A stretch of 64,000 bases of DNA from Myxococcales bacterium (GCA_020633315.1 JACKDV010000012.1:175775-239774); one strand, 5' to 3'. Counted from the first letter of the stretch, positions 41,046-50,997 are shown. Numbers and translations: made by a program. The notes: generated by a model not told the origin, from the sequence alone.

Positions 41046-41749
41046 GTGCTTCGAGCTCGACCGTCGCGGGGCAGCGACCCCGCGCTCATGCCTTGGATCC
41101 ACGAGCCCCGGGTCTGTCGCTGCGGCAGGCCCTGCTCATCTTCACGCGCGCCACCTCGGCTCGGATCATCTCCGGCCTGCTGGTGATCGCCCTCGCCGTT
41201 CGCATCGCGGTGGGAGGCTTCAGCGTGTGGGACCTGGTGGTGGCCGCCACCATCGTGGCCGTGCACCCCTTCACCGAGTGGGTGATCCACGTGGGCGTGC
41301 TGCACTGGCGGCCGCGTCGGCTCGGTCGCTTCGTGCTCGACACCGACCTCGCCCACAAGCACCGCCTGCACCACGTCTCGCCCCACGAGCCCGAGTACTG
41401 GTACACGCCCATGCGCGGCGCCCTGATCGGCTTTGCGATCTCGGCCCTGATCATCTGGATGGTCTCGCCCAACGTGGAGCTGTGGCTGACCTTCCTGGCC
41501 ACCATCTTCGCGGTGGGGCTGGTCTACGAGTGGACCCACTACCTGTGCCACACCAGCTATCGCCCGCGCGGCCGGCTGTACCGCCGGCTGTGGCGGCTGC
41601 ACCGGCTGCACCACTTCAAGAACGAGCACTACTGGATGGGCGTCACCATGCACCTGGCCGACTGGGTGCTGGGCACGCTGCCCTCGCCGCGGGCCGTGCC
41701 CACCTCGCCCACTTGCCGCGACCTGCTGGGCCGCGACGGCCTGCGCTGA
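41042..41749 (+). CDS. Fatty acid hydroxylase/sterol desaturase-family membrane protein
   Basis: Encodes 235 residues with four or so membrane segments. The histidine motifs of the di-iron hydroxylase superfamily are present: HPFTEWVIH near residue 78, HKHRLHH near 103, HYLCH near 165 and RLHRLHHFKNEHYWMGV near 183. These enzymes insert oxygen into fatty-acyl or sterol chains at the membrane. The ATG at 41042 overlaps the stop of the FadR-like regulator by 4 bases, so the two are translationally coupled, and the operator upstream should control both. The particular lipid substrate cannot be told from sequence. Confidence 0.9.
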   Translation: MSASSSTVAGQRPRAHALDPRAPGLSLRQALLIFTRATSARIISGLLVIALAVRIAVGGFSVWDLVVAATIVAVHPFTEWVIHVGVLHWRPRRLGRFVLDTDLAHKHRLHHVSPHEPEYWYTPMRGALIGFAISALIIWMVSPNVELWLTFLATIFAVGLVYEWTHYLCHTSYRPRGRLYRRLWRLHRLHHFKNEHYWMGVTMHLADWVLGTLPSPRAVPTSPTCRDLLGRDGLR

Positions 41750-41895
41750 TCCTCGTGCGCCGGCACGCGTCGAGGCGGCCGGCTCTCGAGCCCGCCTGCG
41801 GGCGGTGAAGGCGCGAGGAAGCGCCTCGCCGGCTCGGTCCCGCCCGCCGCCGCGTGGGTGGACACGGGACACGACCCGGCGCTCTACTGCCGGCC

Positions 41896-43926
41896 ATGCG
41901 AATGGCGTGGTCGGACGACGAGGCACGGGCGGCGGTGGAGCGCTGGGGCCATGGTCCCGGGCGCAACGAGGACCTCGCGCTGCGGGTGTACAGCTCGCGG
42001 CTCATCGGGGCCGAGCCCTCGCTGGTGCTGCACGGCGGGGGCAACACCTCGGTGAAGACCACGCTGCCCGACGACCTCGGCGAGCCCACGGCGGTGCTCT
42101 GCGTGAAGGGCAGCGGCTGGGACCTCGGCGACATCGAGCCGCAGGGGCTGCCCGCGGTACGCCTGGCCACGCTGGCCGCGCTGCGTCAGCGCGAGTCGCT
42201 GTCCGACGAGGACATGGTCAACGCGGCGCGGGTGCGGCTGCTCGACGCCAGCGCGCCCAACCCCTCGGTGGAGACCCTGCTGCACGCGTTCCTGCCCCAT
42301 CGCTTCATCGATCACAGCCACGCCGATGCCATCTTGGCGCTGGTGGACCAGCCCGGGGCCGAGGCGCTGGCGCGGGAGGTCTTCGGCGATCGCCTGGCCG
42401 TGGTGCCCTACGTGATGCCGGGCTTCGCCCTGGCCAAGCTCGCGGCCCAGACCTACGAGGCGCACCCGCAGTGCGAGGGCCTGCTGCTGTTGCAGCACGG
42501 GCTGTTCACCTTCGGCGAAACGGCGCGCGAGAGCTACGAGCGACACGTGGTCGCGGTGAGCCGGGCCGAGGAGGCGATCGCTCGACGGGGCGCCAAGGTC
42601 TCGGTGAGCACGAGCCCGCGGGCGGAGGTGGACTGGGCCGCGCTCGCGCCCGTGCTGCGCGGGCGGCTGGGCGAGGGCCAGCGACGCTACCTGCTGCACC
42701 TGCGCCGCAGCCCTCGGATCCGGGCCTTCGTGGACGACCCGCGGCTGTCCGAGCTGGCCACGCGCGGCCCGATCACCCCCGACCACGTGATCCGCACCAA
42801 GCCCTGGCCGCTGGTGCTCGACGCGGGGCGGGCTGCAGACGAGGCGGCGGCCGAGCCGATCGAGGCGGCGCTGAGCGACTTCCGGCAGCGCTACCGCGAC
42901 TACGTGCAGCGGCAGATCGAGCGCAGCGGCACCGCCAAGACCCCGCTGGATCCCGACCCGCGGGTGATCCTGGTGCCGGGCCTGGGCCTGGTGGCGGCCG
43001 GGGCCGACGCCAAGGCGGCCGAGGTGGCCGCGGATCTCTACGAGCACACCATCGAGGTCATCGGCCATGCCGAGGCGGTGGGGCGCTACCAGGCGCTGCC
43101 CGAGGCCGACCTCTTCGACATGGAGTACTGGTCGCTGGAGCAGGCCAAGCTGGGCAAGCGCACGCCCCCGCCCCTGCAGGGGCGGGTGGTCTACGTGAGC
43201 GGCGCGGCCTCGGGGATCGGGGCCGCCACCGCGCGGGCCTTCGCGGCCGAGGGCGCGGCGCTCTACCTGGTCGATCGCGACGGCGAGGATCTGGCCGAGG
43301 TGGCGGCGTCGCTGCGGGCGGCCCACGAGGTGGTGGACCTGCGCGATCGCGAGGCGGTGGAGGCCAGCGTGCGTCGAGCGGTCGAGCGCTTCGGGGGGCT
43401 CGACGGCATCGTCTCCAACGCCGGCACCGCCCCGCAGGCGCCCATCGATCGCTGCCCGCCCGAGCTGCTGCAGGACAGCCTCGCGATCAACCTGCTGGCG
43501 CACCAGTGGCTCGCCGCCTCGGCCACCGCCGTGCTGCGGGCGCAGGGCACGGGCGGCTTCCTGCTGTTCAACGCCTCGAAGGCCGCCTTCAACCCGGGCG
43601 CGGGCTTCGGGCCCTACGCGATCGCCAAGGCCGCTCTGGTGGCGTTGATGAAGCAGTACGCGATCGAGGGCGGCGACGCGGGGATCCGCTCCAATGCGAT
43701 CAACGCCGATCGGATCCGCACCGGGCTGCTCGATGCGGCCGACGTGGAGGCGCGGGCGCAGGCGCGGGGGCTGAGCGCCGACGCGTACTTTCGCTCGAAC
43801 CTGCTGCGGCGCGAGGTGACCGCCGCCGACGTGGCCCAGGCCTTCGTGGCGCTGGCCAAGGCCGAGTCCACCACCGGCGCGGTGCTCACCGTGGACGGGG
43901 GCAACATCGCCGCCGCGCCCCGGTAG
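41896..43926 (+). CDS. Bifunctional aldolase/short-chain dehydrogenase (RhaD-like)
   Basis: Encodes 676 residues, two enzymes in one chain. Residues 1-400 are a class II (zinc) aldolase: LVLHGGGNTSVK, FIDHSHADAIL (metal-binding His pair) and LLLQHGLFTFG. Residues 430-676 are a short-chain dehydrogenase with VVYVSGAASGIGAATARAF (NAD-binding), ISN-type VSNAGTAPQ, Ser in FNASKAAFN and the catalytic YAIAK. The family includes proteins that split rhamnulose-1-phosphate and act on the resulting lactaldehyde, but no rhamnose genes are nearby, so the substrate is open. ATG 41896 gives MRMAWSDDEARAAV, the family beginning. Confidence 0.92.
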   Translation: MRMAWSDDEARAAVERWGHGPGRNEDLALRVYSSRLIGAEPSLVLHGGGNTSVKTTLPDDLGEPTAVLCVKGSGWDLGDIEPQGLPAVRLATLAALRQRESLSDEDMVNAARVRLLDASAPNPSVETLLHAFLPHRFIDHSHADAILALVDQPGAEALAREVFGDRLAVVPYVMPGFALAKLAAQTYEAHPQCEGLLLLQHGLFTFGETARESYERHVVAVSRAEEAIARRGAKVSVSTSPRAEVDWAALAPVLRGRLGEGQRRYLLHLRRSPRIRAFVDDPRLSELATRGPITPDHVIRTKPWPLVLDAGRAADEAAAEPIEAALSDFRQRYRDYVQRQIERSGTAKTPLDPDPRVILVPGLGLVAAGADAKAAEVAADLYEHTIEVIGHAEAVGRYQALPEADLFDMEYWSLEQAKLGKRTPPPLQGRVVYVSGAASGIGAATARAFAAEGAALYLVDRDGEDLAEVAASLRAAHEVVDLRDREAVEASVRRAVERFGGLDGIVSNAGTAPQAPIDRCPPELLQDSLAINLLAHQWLAASATAVLRAQGTGGFLLFNASKAAFNPGAGFGPYAIAKAALVALMKQYAIEGGDAGIRSNAINADRIRTGLLDAADVEARAQARGLSADAYFRSNLLRREVTAADVAQAFVALAKAESTTGAVLTVDGGNIAAAPR

Positions 43927-43955
43927 CCGGCTCGGCGATCCGGCGCGCGCTCGGC

Positions 43956-43961
43956 TATGCT
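43956..43961 (+). promoter_or_regulatory. -10 box TATGCT, leaderless-type start
   Basis: TATGCT stands 7 bases before the ATG at 43969; the sequence between has no Shine-Dalgarno site. The first ATG of the open frame (43957) lies inside this box and is therefore not the start. Confidence 0.5.
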
Positions 43962-43968
43962 CGGGCTC

Positions 43969-46056
43969 ATGGGTCCGTGGGCGCTGTCGATCGTGGGGTG
44001 GCTGGCCCTGGCCGGAGCGATCGGCGAGGACGCGCTCCCGCTCGAGCTCGAGCCTCCGCACGCGTTGCCGGTGAGCACCGGGGCCGCGGGGCCGGCGATC
44101 GAGCGGCGCGAGCTCACCCTGCACGGGCTGCCGGTGCGCGGGGCCTACGAGGTGCACGAGCGCCGAGCCTCCGGGCCCGAGGGGAGGGTGGCGGCACGCC
44201 AGCCCCGCTTCGCGCCGCGCCTGCGTCCCCACGAGGCGCGGGTCGATCGCGAGGCCCTGCTGCAGCACCTGCGCGAGCGCGGCCTGGGCTCGCCGCGCTC
44301 CGAGCCCCGCCTCGTCTACCGCATGGTGCTCGGCCATCCGGTGCTCGCCTGGGAGGTGGAGCTGCCGCTGCGCCTGCTGCCCGGACCCTCGCTGCCCACG
44401 GTGTGGCTGAGCGCCGCCACCGGCACCCTGCTGCACGAGTCCGACGCCGCGTTCGGGAGTCGAGCCCGGGTGTTCCCCAAGAACCCCGCGACCACCCCCG
44501 ACGCGGTGGAGGTGGAGCTGCGCACCCTCGACCTCGCCGAGGCGGGCCTGCCCCTGGACTCCGAGGGGCTGGCGGTCTTCGGCTGCGGCCCGGGGCCCTA
44601 CGACGCGGCGCCGGCCTGGGGCGCCGGCTACAACTGCGTGCCCCAGCCCTTCGCGCGGAGCGACGAGGCGGGCGACTTCTTCGTGCCGCTGCCCGACGTG
44701 GGGCTCATCGCCGACAACCGGGCCTTCCACGATCCCTACGCCGAGGTGGCCGCCTACCACCACGTGGAGACCTTCTTCGCGGTGATGCAGGAGCGGGGGC
44801 TGAGCGGGCGTCGCTGCGAGCGCTTCGAGGTGCTCGCCAACATGCACGCCATCGAGGAGGACGGCGCGCTGCGGCCGATCGACGGCGCGAGCTTCATCGA
44901 CTCCTGCAACCTCGAGCTCACGCCCACCCTGGTGCTGGGGCAGGGGGTCGATGCCGACTACGCCTGGGACGCCGACGTCGTCTACCACGAGCTCGGCCAC
45001 AGCATCGTGCAGCAGCTCAGCCCCGCGGGGCTCAACGAGCGCCGCTACGGTCCGCTCGGGATCCTCTCGGAGGCCGGGGCGATCAACGAGGGGCTGGCCG
45101 ACTACTTCGCGATGAGCGTCTCGGGCGATCCCGAGGTGGCCGAGTACGTGGGGCGGGTCACCGTGAGCAGCGGGGCGCCCTACCTGCGCACCGGCGAGAC
45201 CAGCAAGGTCTGTCCCGACGATCTGGTCGCCGACTGGTACGCCGACAGCCTGCCGCTGTCCTCTGCGCTGTGGGCCATTCGCTGGCGCCTGGGCCCGGTG
45301 GCCGACCAGCTCGTGCTGCGGGTGCTGCCGCGGCTGTCGCCCGACGCGTTGCTCGACGAGGCGGGGGCCGAGCTGTTGGCCGTGGCCCACCAGCTCCACG
45401 ACGAAGGCGAGCTCGACGACTTCGGCCTGGGGCTGGTCGCTCGCTCGCTGCGGGCCCGCGGCCTGCTCGGCTGCCTGCACGTGATCGAGGATCCCGGCCT
45501 GGCCACCACCGGCAAGCGCATGACCCTGGTGGCCGCTGACGAGCGCATCGTGCCCTTTGCCCCGGGGCCGCTGCAGCTTCGCTACGAGGTGCCCGCCGAC
45601 GGTCACGAGGTGACGGTGTTCTTCTCGCTGGGGGGCGGCGAGCCAGCCGAGCGAGCCATGAGCGTGCTGGTGAGCCGCGACGGGCAGCCGATCACCTTCG
45701 ACTTCGAATTCCTCGAGGAGGACGGTGACGAGCGCATCGAGGTGAGCGGCGACCACGAGCTCGAGCTGCCCGCCGAGTCGCTCAACGGCGAGGATTTCAT
45801 CGTGCGCCTGGAGGTCGAGCCGGGCGAGGTGCTGCACGTGGCCCTGGCCAACCGCTCGCCCTTCGGGGTGACGGCGAGCAACGTGTTCGTGGTGGCCAGC
45901 GAGCCCACCGGAGGGCCCCCAGAGGATCCGCAGGACGACGAGCGAGAGGATGACGGCTGTGGCTGCCGCTCCCGAGGCTCGGGCTCGGGTCGTCCCTGGC
46001 TGGTGTCGATCGCATGGCTGGCCTGGCGTCGTCGCGCCCGTCGTCGCTCCGCATAG
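43969..46056 (+). CDS. Secreted zinc metallopeptidase with MYXO-CTERM-like anchor
   Basis: Encodes 695 residues. A signal peptide (WALSIVGWLALAGAIG) is followed by a propeptide-like region with FTP/PepSY traits (LVYRMVLGHPVLAWEVELP). The catalytic part has VVYHELGHSIVQQL (HExxH) near residue 343 and the downstream GAINEGLADYFAM, the glutamate third ligand of M4/M36-like peptidases. The C-terminus reads DGCGCRSRGSGSGRPWLVSI followed by a hydrophobic run and RRRARRRSA: a Cys-x-Cys, a membrane stretch and an Arg cluster, which is the MYXO-CTERM sorting-signal layout processed by myxosortase. It would thus be exported, self-processed and attached to the cell surface. Confidence 0.88.
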   Translation: MGPWALSIVGWLALAGAIGEDALPLELEPPHALPVSTGAAGPAIERRELTLHGLPVRGAYEVHERRASGPEGRVAARQPRFAPRLRPHEARVDREALLQHLRERGLGSPRSEPRLVYRMVLGHPVLAWEVELPLRLLPGPSLPTVWLSAATGTLLHESDAAFGSRARVFPKNPATTPDAVEVELRTLDLAEAGLPLDSEGLAVFGCGPGPYDAAPAWGAGYNCVPQPFARSDEAGDFFVPLPDVGLIADNRAFHDPYAEVAAYHHVETFFAVMQERGLSGRRCERFEVLANMHAIEEDGALRPIDGASFIDSCNLELTPTLVLGQGVDADYAWDADVVYHELGHSIVQQLSPAGLNERRYGPLGILSEAGAINEGLADYFAMSVSGDPEVAEYVGRVTVSSGAPYLRTGETSKVCPDDLVADWYADSLPLSSALWAIRWRLGPVADQLVLRVLPRLSPDALLDEAGAELLAVAHQLHDEGELDDFGLGLVARSLRARGLLGCLHVIEDPGLATTGKRMTLVAADERIVPFAPGPLQLRYEVPADGHEVTVFFSLGGGEPAERAMSVLVSRDGQPITFDFEFLEEDGDERIEVSGDHELELPAESLNGEDFIVRLEVEPGEVLHVALANRSPFGVTASNVFVVASEPTGGPPEDPQDDEREDDGCGCRSRGSGSGRPWLVSIAWLAWRRRARRRSA

Positions 46057-46168
46057 GGACGCCGGGCATCGGGCCGCCGAGCGACGCTCAGCGGCGATGT
46101 CCGGCGGGCTCGCATGGCCCCCTCGGCTCGTCGGGCTGGGCACGGGAACACGGGCGTGGGGGCCGAGG

Positions 46169-46174
46169 TATGGT
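46169..46174 (+). promoter_or_regulatory. -10 box TATGGT, leaderless-type start
   Basis: TATGGT stands 6 bases before the GTG at 46181 and fixes that codon as the start in a frame that is open for a further 231 bases upstream. Confidence 0.45.
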
Positions 46175-46180
46175 GCCCCC

Positions 46181-46663
46181 GTGCTCGGCGGCACCCACAA
46201 TCCCATCTACCCTGCCTTCAAGGCGCTGATCGACGTCGTCTGCTACCCCATGCGGCTGTTCGATGAGCACGGCCGGCTCGGGGGGATGGTGGCGATCGGA
46301 GTTGGCGTGGGGCTGCTCTACGCCGGCTGGTGGGTGGCGACCACCACCTCGCTGTGGGGGCTGGGCCCGAGCGGGGTGGGGGTGGCCTACTGCTTCTATG
46401 GGCTGTCGCGCTTGGTGGGGCAGGAGGCGCGGCTGCGACGGGAGTACGCCGCGGAGGGGCCCACGCCCACGGCGATGTCGAAGGAGGAGCTCGAGGCGGT
46501 GCTGCGGACGCGGCCGCTGCCGTTCTTCGTGTGCACCCGCTGCCGCGTGGCGATGGCCCCCGGCGAGTGCGGAGGCCAGTGCCCCGGGTGCGGCTCGGAG
46601 ACCGACTGCCTGCCGGTCTACGAGGAGGGCGATCGCGCGACGGTGACGGCCTCCGTCTACTGA
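46181..46663 (+). CDS. Membrane protein with C-terminal zinc ribbon
   Basis: Encodes 160 residues from GTG 46181. Two hydrophobic stretches (GGMVAIGVGVGLLYAGWWVA and the following GVGVAYCFYGLSRLV) form a likely hairpin in the membrane. The C-terminal 50 residues are cytosolic with a zinc ribbon: CTRC, then GECGGQC, then CPGC and a final C, i.e. two close Cys pairs. No family is recognised. The start is chosen from the TATGGT box 6 bases upstream; the longer open frame to 45950 overlaps the preceding peptidase gene and has no hydrophobic or conserved features. Confidence 0.65.
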   Translation: MLGGTHNPIYPAFKALIDVVCYPMRLFDEHGRLGGMVAIGVGVGLLYAGWWVATTTSLWGLGPSGVGVAYCFYGLSRLVGQEARLRREYAAEGPTPTAMSKEELEAVLRTRPLPFFVCTRCRVAMAPGECGGQCPGCGSETDCLPVYEEGDRATVTASVY

Positions 46664-46754
46664 GCGGAGCTCTCGGGAGCGAGGGCGGGCCCGCGGCGGA
46701 GCACGCTCGCCACCGCCTTCACGCGGCTGACCGCGATCGTGGTATCGGTGATCC

Positions 46755-47315
46755 ATGCGAACGACGCTCGTGATCGCCGTGCTGGGCCTGATCCCGATCG
46801 GATGCGACGACGCCCCGAGCTCGGGTGCCGGGGCCGAGCCCGCTGCGGCGGAGGCCGAGCCCGAGGCCGGCGGGATCGGGGCCTTCACCGAGTACCAGCG
46901 CAAGTCGATGGCCGCGGAGGCCAAGGTGAACGTGGCGGGGCTGGTCGCGGCGGTCCGGATCGCCTACGAGCAGGAGTCGGTCGATCCCGAGACCCTGCAG
47001 GTGGTCACCCATCGGCTGCCGAGCTCGGCCCCCATGACCCCGCCCGCGGGGAGCTGCTGCAAGCAGCCCGAGGGCACCTGCAAGCCCGATCCCAGCCAGT
47101 GGGAGCACCCCGCCTGGCAGGAGCTGCTGTTCGCCCCCGCGGATCCGATCCGCTTCTCCTACGAGGTGATCCGCGAGGGCGAGACGGTCACCATCAAGGC
47201 CGTGGCCGACCTCGACTGCGACGGCAAGCTGTCGAGCTACCAGAGCACGGGCAAGGTGGTCGACGGCGAGCTGTCGTTCCCCGCCGAGCTCGAGATCAAC
47301 GATCCCCTCGAGTAG
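46755..47315 (+). CDS. Lipoprotein with type IV pilin-like domain
   Basis: Encodes 186 residues. The signal peptide ends in lipobox IPIGC (Cys17) rather than a prepilin cleavage site. The mature protein nevertheless reads like the soluble part of a PilA-type pilin from deltaproteobacteria: YQRKSMAAEAKVNVAGLVAAV, then a variable stretch with CCKQPEGTC, WEHPAWQELLF, RFSYEVIREG and the closing AVADLDCDGKLSSYQSTG. In true pilins the first helix is hydrophobic and packs into the fibre; here it is replaced by a lipid anchor. It may be a pilin-derived surface protein. It ends 4 bases before the tag gene. Confidence 0.8.
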   Translation: MRTTLVIAVLGLIPIGCDDAPSSGAGAEPAAAEAEPEAGGIGAFTEYQRKSMAAEAKVNVAGLVAAVRIAYEQESVDPETLQVVTHRLPSSAPMTPPAGSCCKQPEGTCKPDPSQWEHPAWQELLFAPADPIRFSYEVIREGETVTIKAVADLDCDGKLSSYQSTGKVVDGELSFPAELEINDPLE

Positions 47316-47319
47316 TCCC

Positions 47320-47931
47320 ATGAGCACCACGATCGACGGTCCCGACGGCAAGCCCCGCTGTCGCTGGTGCGCGGCGGCCCCGGAATTCCTCGCCTACCAC
47401 GACACCGAGTGGGGGTTCCCGGTCGACGACGACCACCGCTTGTTCGAGAAGATCTGCCTCGAGGGCTTCCAGTCGGGGCTGAGCTGGCGGACGATCCTGA
47501 CCAAGCGCGAGGCCTTTCGCGAGGCGTTCCACGGCTTCGACCTCGACCGGGTCGCTCGCTTCACCGCGCGCGACGTGACCCGGCTGCTTCGCAACGAGGG
47601 GATCGTGCGCCACCGCGGCAAGATCGAGGCCACCATCGGCAACGCCAAGCGGGCGCGCGAGCTCGTGGCGCGAGAGGGCTCGCTGGGGGCCTTCTTGTGG
47701 CGCTACGAGCCGAGCCCCGGGCAGCTCGCCCCGCCGCAGACGGTGTCGAGCTCGGCCGAGTCGGTGGCGCTCTCCAAGGAGCTCAAGGAGCTGGGCTGGC
47801 GCTTCGTGGGGCCGACCACCGTCTACTCGTTCATGCAGGCGATGGGGCTGGTGAACGATCACGTGGAGGGCTGCGTGATCCGGGCGAAGGTCGAGCGCGC
47901 CCGCAAGCGCTTCCGCCGACCGGGGCGCTGA
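47320..47931 (+). CDS. tag: DNA-3-methyladenine glycosylase I
   Basis: Encodes 203 residues. It removes 3-methyladenine from alkylated DNA in base-excision repair. The zinc site of the Tag family is visible: Cys in RCRWCAAAP, His in AYHDTEWGFPV, and the C-terminal His and Cys in NDHVEGCV. The helix-hairpin-helix-like core and the aromatic pocket residues (TEWGFP, SGLSWRTIL, FVGPTTVYSFMQA) are also in place. It begins 4 bases after the pilin-like lipoprotein stop, so it is probably translated from the same message, though no functional link is evident. Confidence 0.95.
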   Translation: MSTTIDGPDGKPRCRWCAAAPEFLAYHDTEWGFPVDDDHRLFEKICLEGFQSGLSWRTILTKREAFREAFHGFDLDRVARFTARDVTRLLRNEGIVRHRGKIEATIGNAKRARELVAREGSLGAFLWRYEPSPGQLAPPQTVSSSAESVALSKELKELGWRFVGPTTVYSFMQAMGLVNDHVEGCVIRAKVERARKRFRRPGR

Positions 47932-48055
47932 GCCGGGCCCTCCGCTCACCCGCCGGACTCGGTCTGGTAGAGCGCCTCGAGCCCGCGGTACAGCCGACGC
48001 AGCAGCGACCCGCCCTCGGGTTCGCGTCGTGCCGGGTCGCGCCCGTCGTCCTCCA

Positions 48056-48640
48056 CTACTGGACCTGGTCCGAGCGCTCGGGGTCCAGCAGCACGCCGGC
48101 CTGCATCAGGCGCCGACGATCGCGAGGATCACCGCCGCGACGCCAGCGCTCGTAGAGGGCGAGCAGGTCGAGGGTGGTGGCCCCGTCGAGGTCCACCACC
48201 TCGCCGATCACCTCCGAGACGTCCTGGAAGGCATCGGCCAGCTCGCCCAGCACCGCGAGCGCGCCGCCCCACTCGGCCCCGTCGGCCACCTCGCGGTAGG
48301 CCGCCTCGCCGATCCCCTGCACGTAGCGCACGTCGACCGGGGTACGGTCGAGGCTGCGGGGGGCGACCCCGCTGATGTAGAGCGCCCGGTCACCGACCCC
48401 GCGCAGGGCCTGGGCGCGGGCCGAGCCGGTGCCGGTCCGGGCCCGCAGGTAGTCGATGGCCAGCGGAGGGCTGCGCCGCCCCGCCTCTTGGGTACGCCGC
48501 GTGAAGCGGGCGAGCAGCCCGACGACGTAGGCCTCCACGTCGCTGGAGAGGGATCGTCCACAGCGTTGCTGGGCGTGCTCGATCTCCTCGAAGAAGAAGG
48601 ATTCCAGGGTTCGGTGGTGGGTCTCCATCGTGTCGCTCAT
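48056..48640 (-). CDS. Protein of unknown function
   Basis: Encodes 194 residues without signal peptide, membrane segment or cysteine cluster beyond one CGR. The sequence is largely helical (FFFEEIEHAQQRCGRSL, DVEAYVVGLLARFTRR, LAVLGELADAFQDVSEVIGEV, ALYERWRRGGDPRDRRRLM) and acidic/basic mixed, with VDVRYVQGIGEAAYREVA in the middle. I do not recognise a family. The start at ATG 48640 has GAGG 7 bases upstream. It is divergent from groES, about 330 bases away, and could share that region but nothing else ties it to chaperones. Confidence 0.7.
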   Translation of the reverse strand: MSDTMETHHRTLESFFFEEIEHAQQRCGRSLSSDVEAYVVGLLARFTRRTQEAGRRSPPLAIDYLRARTGTGSARAQALRGVGDRALYISGVAPRSLDRTPVDVRYVQGIGEAAYREVADGAEWGGALAVLGELADAFQDVSEVIGEVVDLDGATTLDLLALYERWRRGGDPRDRRRLMQAGVLLDPERSDQVQ

Positions 48641-48790
48641 GGGCTTGGCCTCGGGTCGGAGAAGTGCGTTTCCTTTCGTGGGGTGATGGGCGGAGGAGCT
48701 CGTGAAACGCTCGGGGACGCCGTTCCTCCAATTGTGAGGCAGCCCACGGCCCGACGCACGGACGGTCCCCCATTTTTCTTCGGGCTTGGC

Positions 48791-48818
48791 TTGACCGCAG
48801 GGGCCGGGAGGTTAGAGT
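48791..48818 (+). promoter_or_regulatory. Sigma70-type promoter of groESL
   Basis: TTGACC (48791-48796) and TAGAGT (48813-48818) are spaced by 16 bases. Transcription would begin near 48825, just before the CIRCE element, leaving a leader of about 145 bases to groES. The rest of the 330-base gap (48641-48971) shows no gene. Confidence 0.7.
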
Positions 48819-48826
48819 GCGCCCGC

Positions 48827-48853
48827 CTGGCACTCGGGGGGTCCGAGTGCCAA
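48827..48853. promoter_or_regulatory. CIRCE operator for HrcA
   Basis: TGGCACTC and GAGTGCCA face each other across exactly 9 bases, matching the CIRCE consensus TTAGCACTC-N9-GAGTGCTAA with small changes at the outer ends. HrcA binds it and represses groESL until heat or misfolded proteins draw on GroEL. It lies just after the promoter, over the expected transcription start, as is usual. Confidence 0.9.
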
Positions 48854-48971
48854 AGAGGGATTCTCCAGTGATATCGAGAGGATCCCCAGGTCCTTCACGG
48901 CCTCGCGCGAAGTGGCGCTGGGTCGTGCTCCCACCCCCACCCATCAAGCTTTCCACCAGGAGAACCATCCG

Positions 48972-49262
48972 ATGAAGATCCGTCCCCTGCACGATCGCGT
49001 CGTCGTCACGCGGGTTGCCGAGGAGACCAAGACCGCCGGCGGCCTGTTCATCCCCGACTCCGCCAAGGAGAAGCCCGCGCGCGGCAAGGTCGTCGCCGTT
49101 GGCGAGGGCAAGCGCGATAGCGATGGCAAGCGCATCGCCCTCGACGTCAAGAAGGGCGACGAGGTCCTGTTCGGCAAGTACTCGGGCACCGAGCTCAAGC
49201 TCGATGGCGAGGAGCATATCGTCCTGCGCGAGGAGGAGATCCTCGCGGTGATCGAGGGCTGA
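48972..49262 (+). CDS. groES: Co-chaperonin GroES
   Basis: Encodes 96 residues, full length. It forms the seven-membered lid of the GroEL chamber. The family pattern is complete: MKIRPLHDRVVVTRVAEE at the start, the mobile loop ETKTAGGLFIPDSAKEKPARG that contacts GroEL, KGDEVLFGKYSGTELKL and the ending REEEILAVIE. A strong AGGAGA ribosome site lies 9 bases before ATG 48972. It is the first gene of the groESL operon, controlled by the CIRCE element upstream, and is 34 bases before groEL. Confidence 0.98.
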   Translation: MKIRPLHDRVVVTRVAEETKTAGGLFIPDSAKEKPARGKVVAVGEGKRDSDGKRIALDVKKGDEVLFGKYSGTELKLDGEEHIVLREEEILAVIEG

Positions 49263-49296
49263 GCCCCCAACCCGATTTTCGAAGGAGAACGAGACA

Positions 49297-50931
<1,635 letters not shown>

Positions 50932-50962
50932 TCGGCCGGCCCCTCGGGGCCACCGTCACCCA

Positions 50963-50996
50963 CGAGGGGTGCTCGCGATGCGGGCGCCCCTCGTTT
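50963..50996 (+). terminator. Rho-independent terminator after groEL
   Basis: CGAGGGG and CCCCTCG pair across a GC-rich loop and are followed by TTT, 31 bases after the groEL stop. A second hairpin GGCCCC/GGGGCC lies just before it. Confidence 0.65.
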
Positions 50997-50997
50997 G

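Noticed and set aside
41884..46206. A 4.3-kb open frame on the minus strand
   Set aside because: It is antisense to the aldolase/dehydrogenase and peptidase genes, has His/Gly/Arg-rich low-complexity translation and no family match. Long antisense frames are normal at this GC content. The same applies to long antisense frames at 3297-5876, 8822-10828 and 28333-32532.
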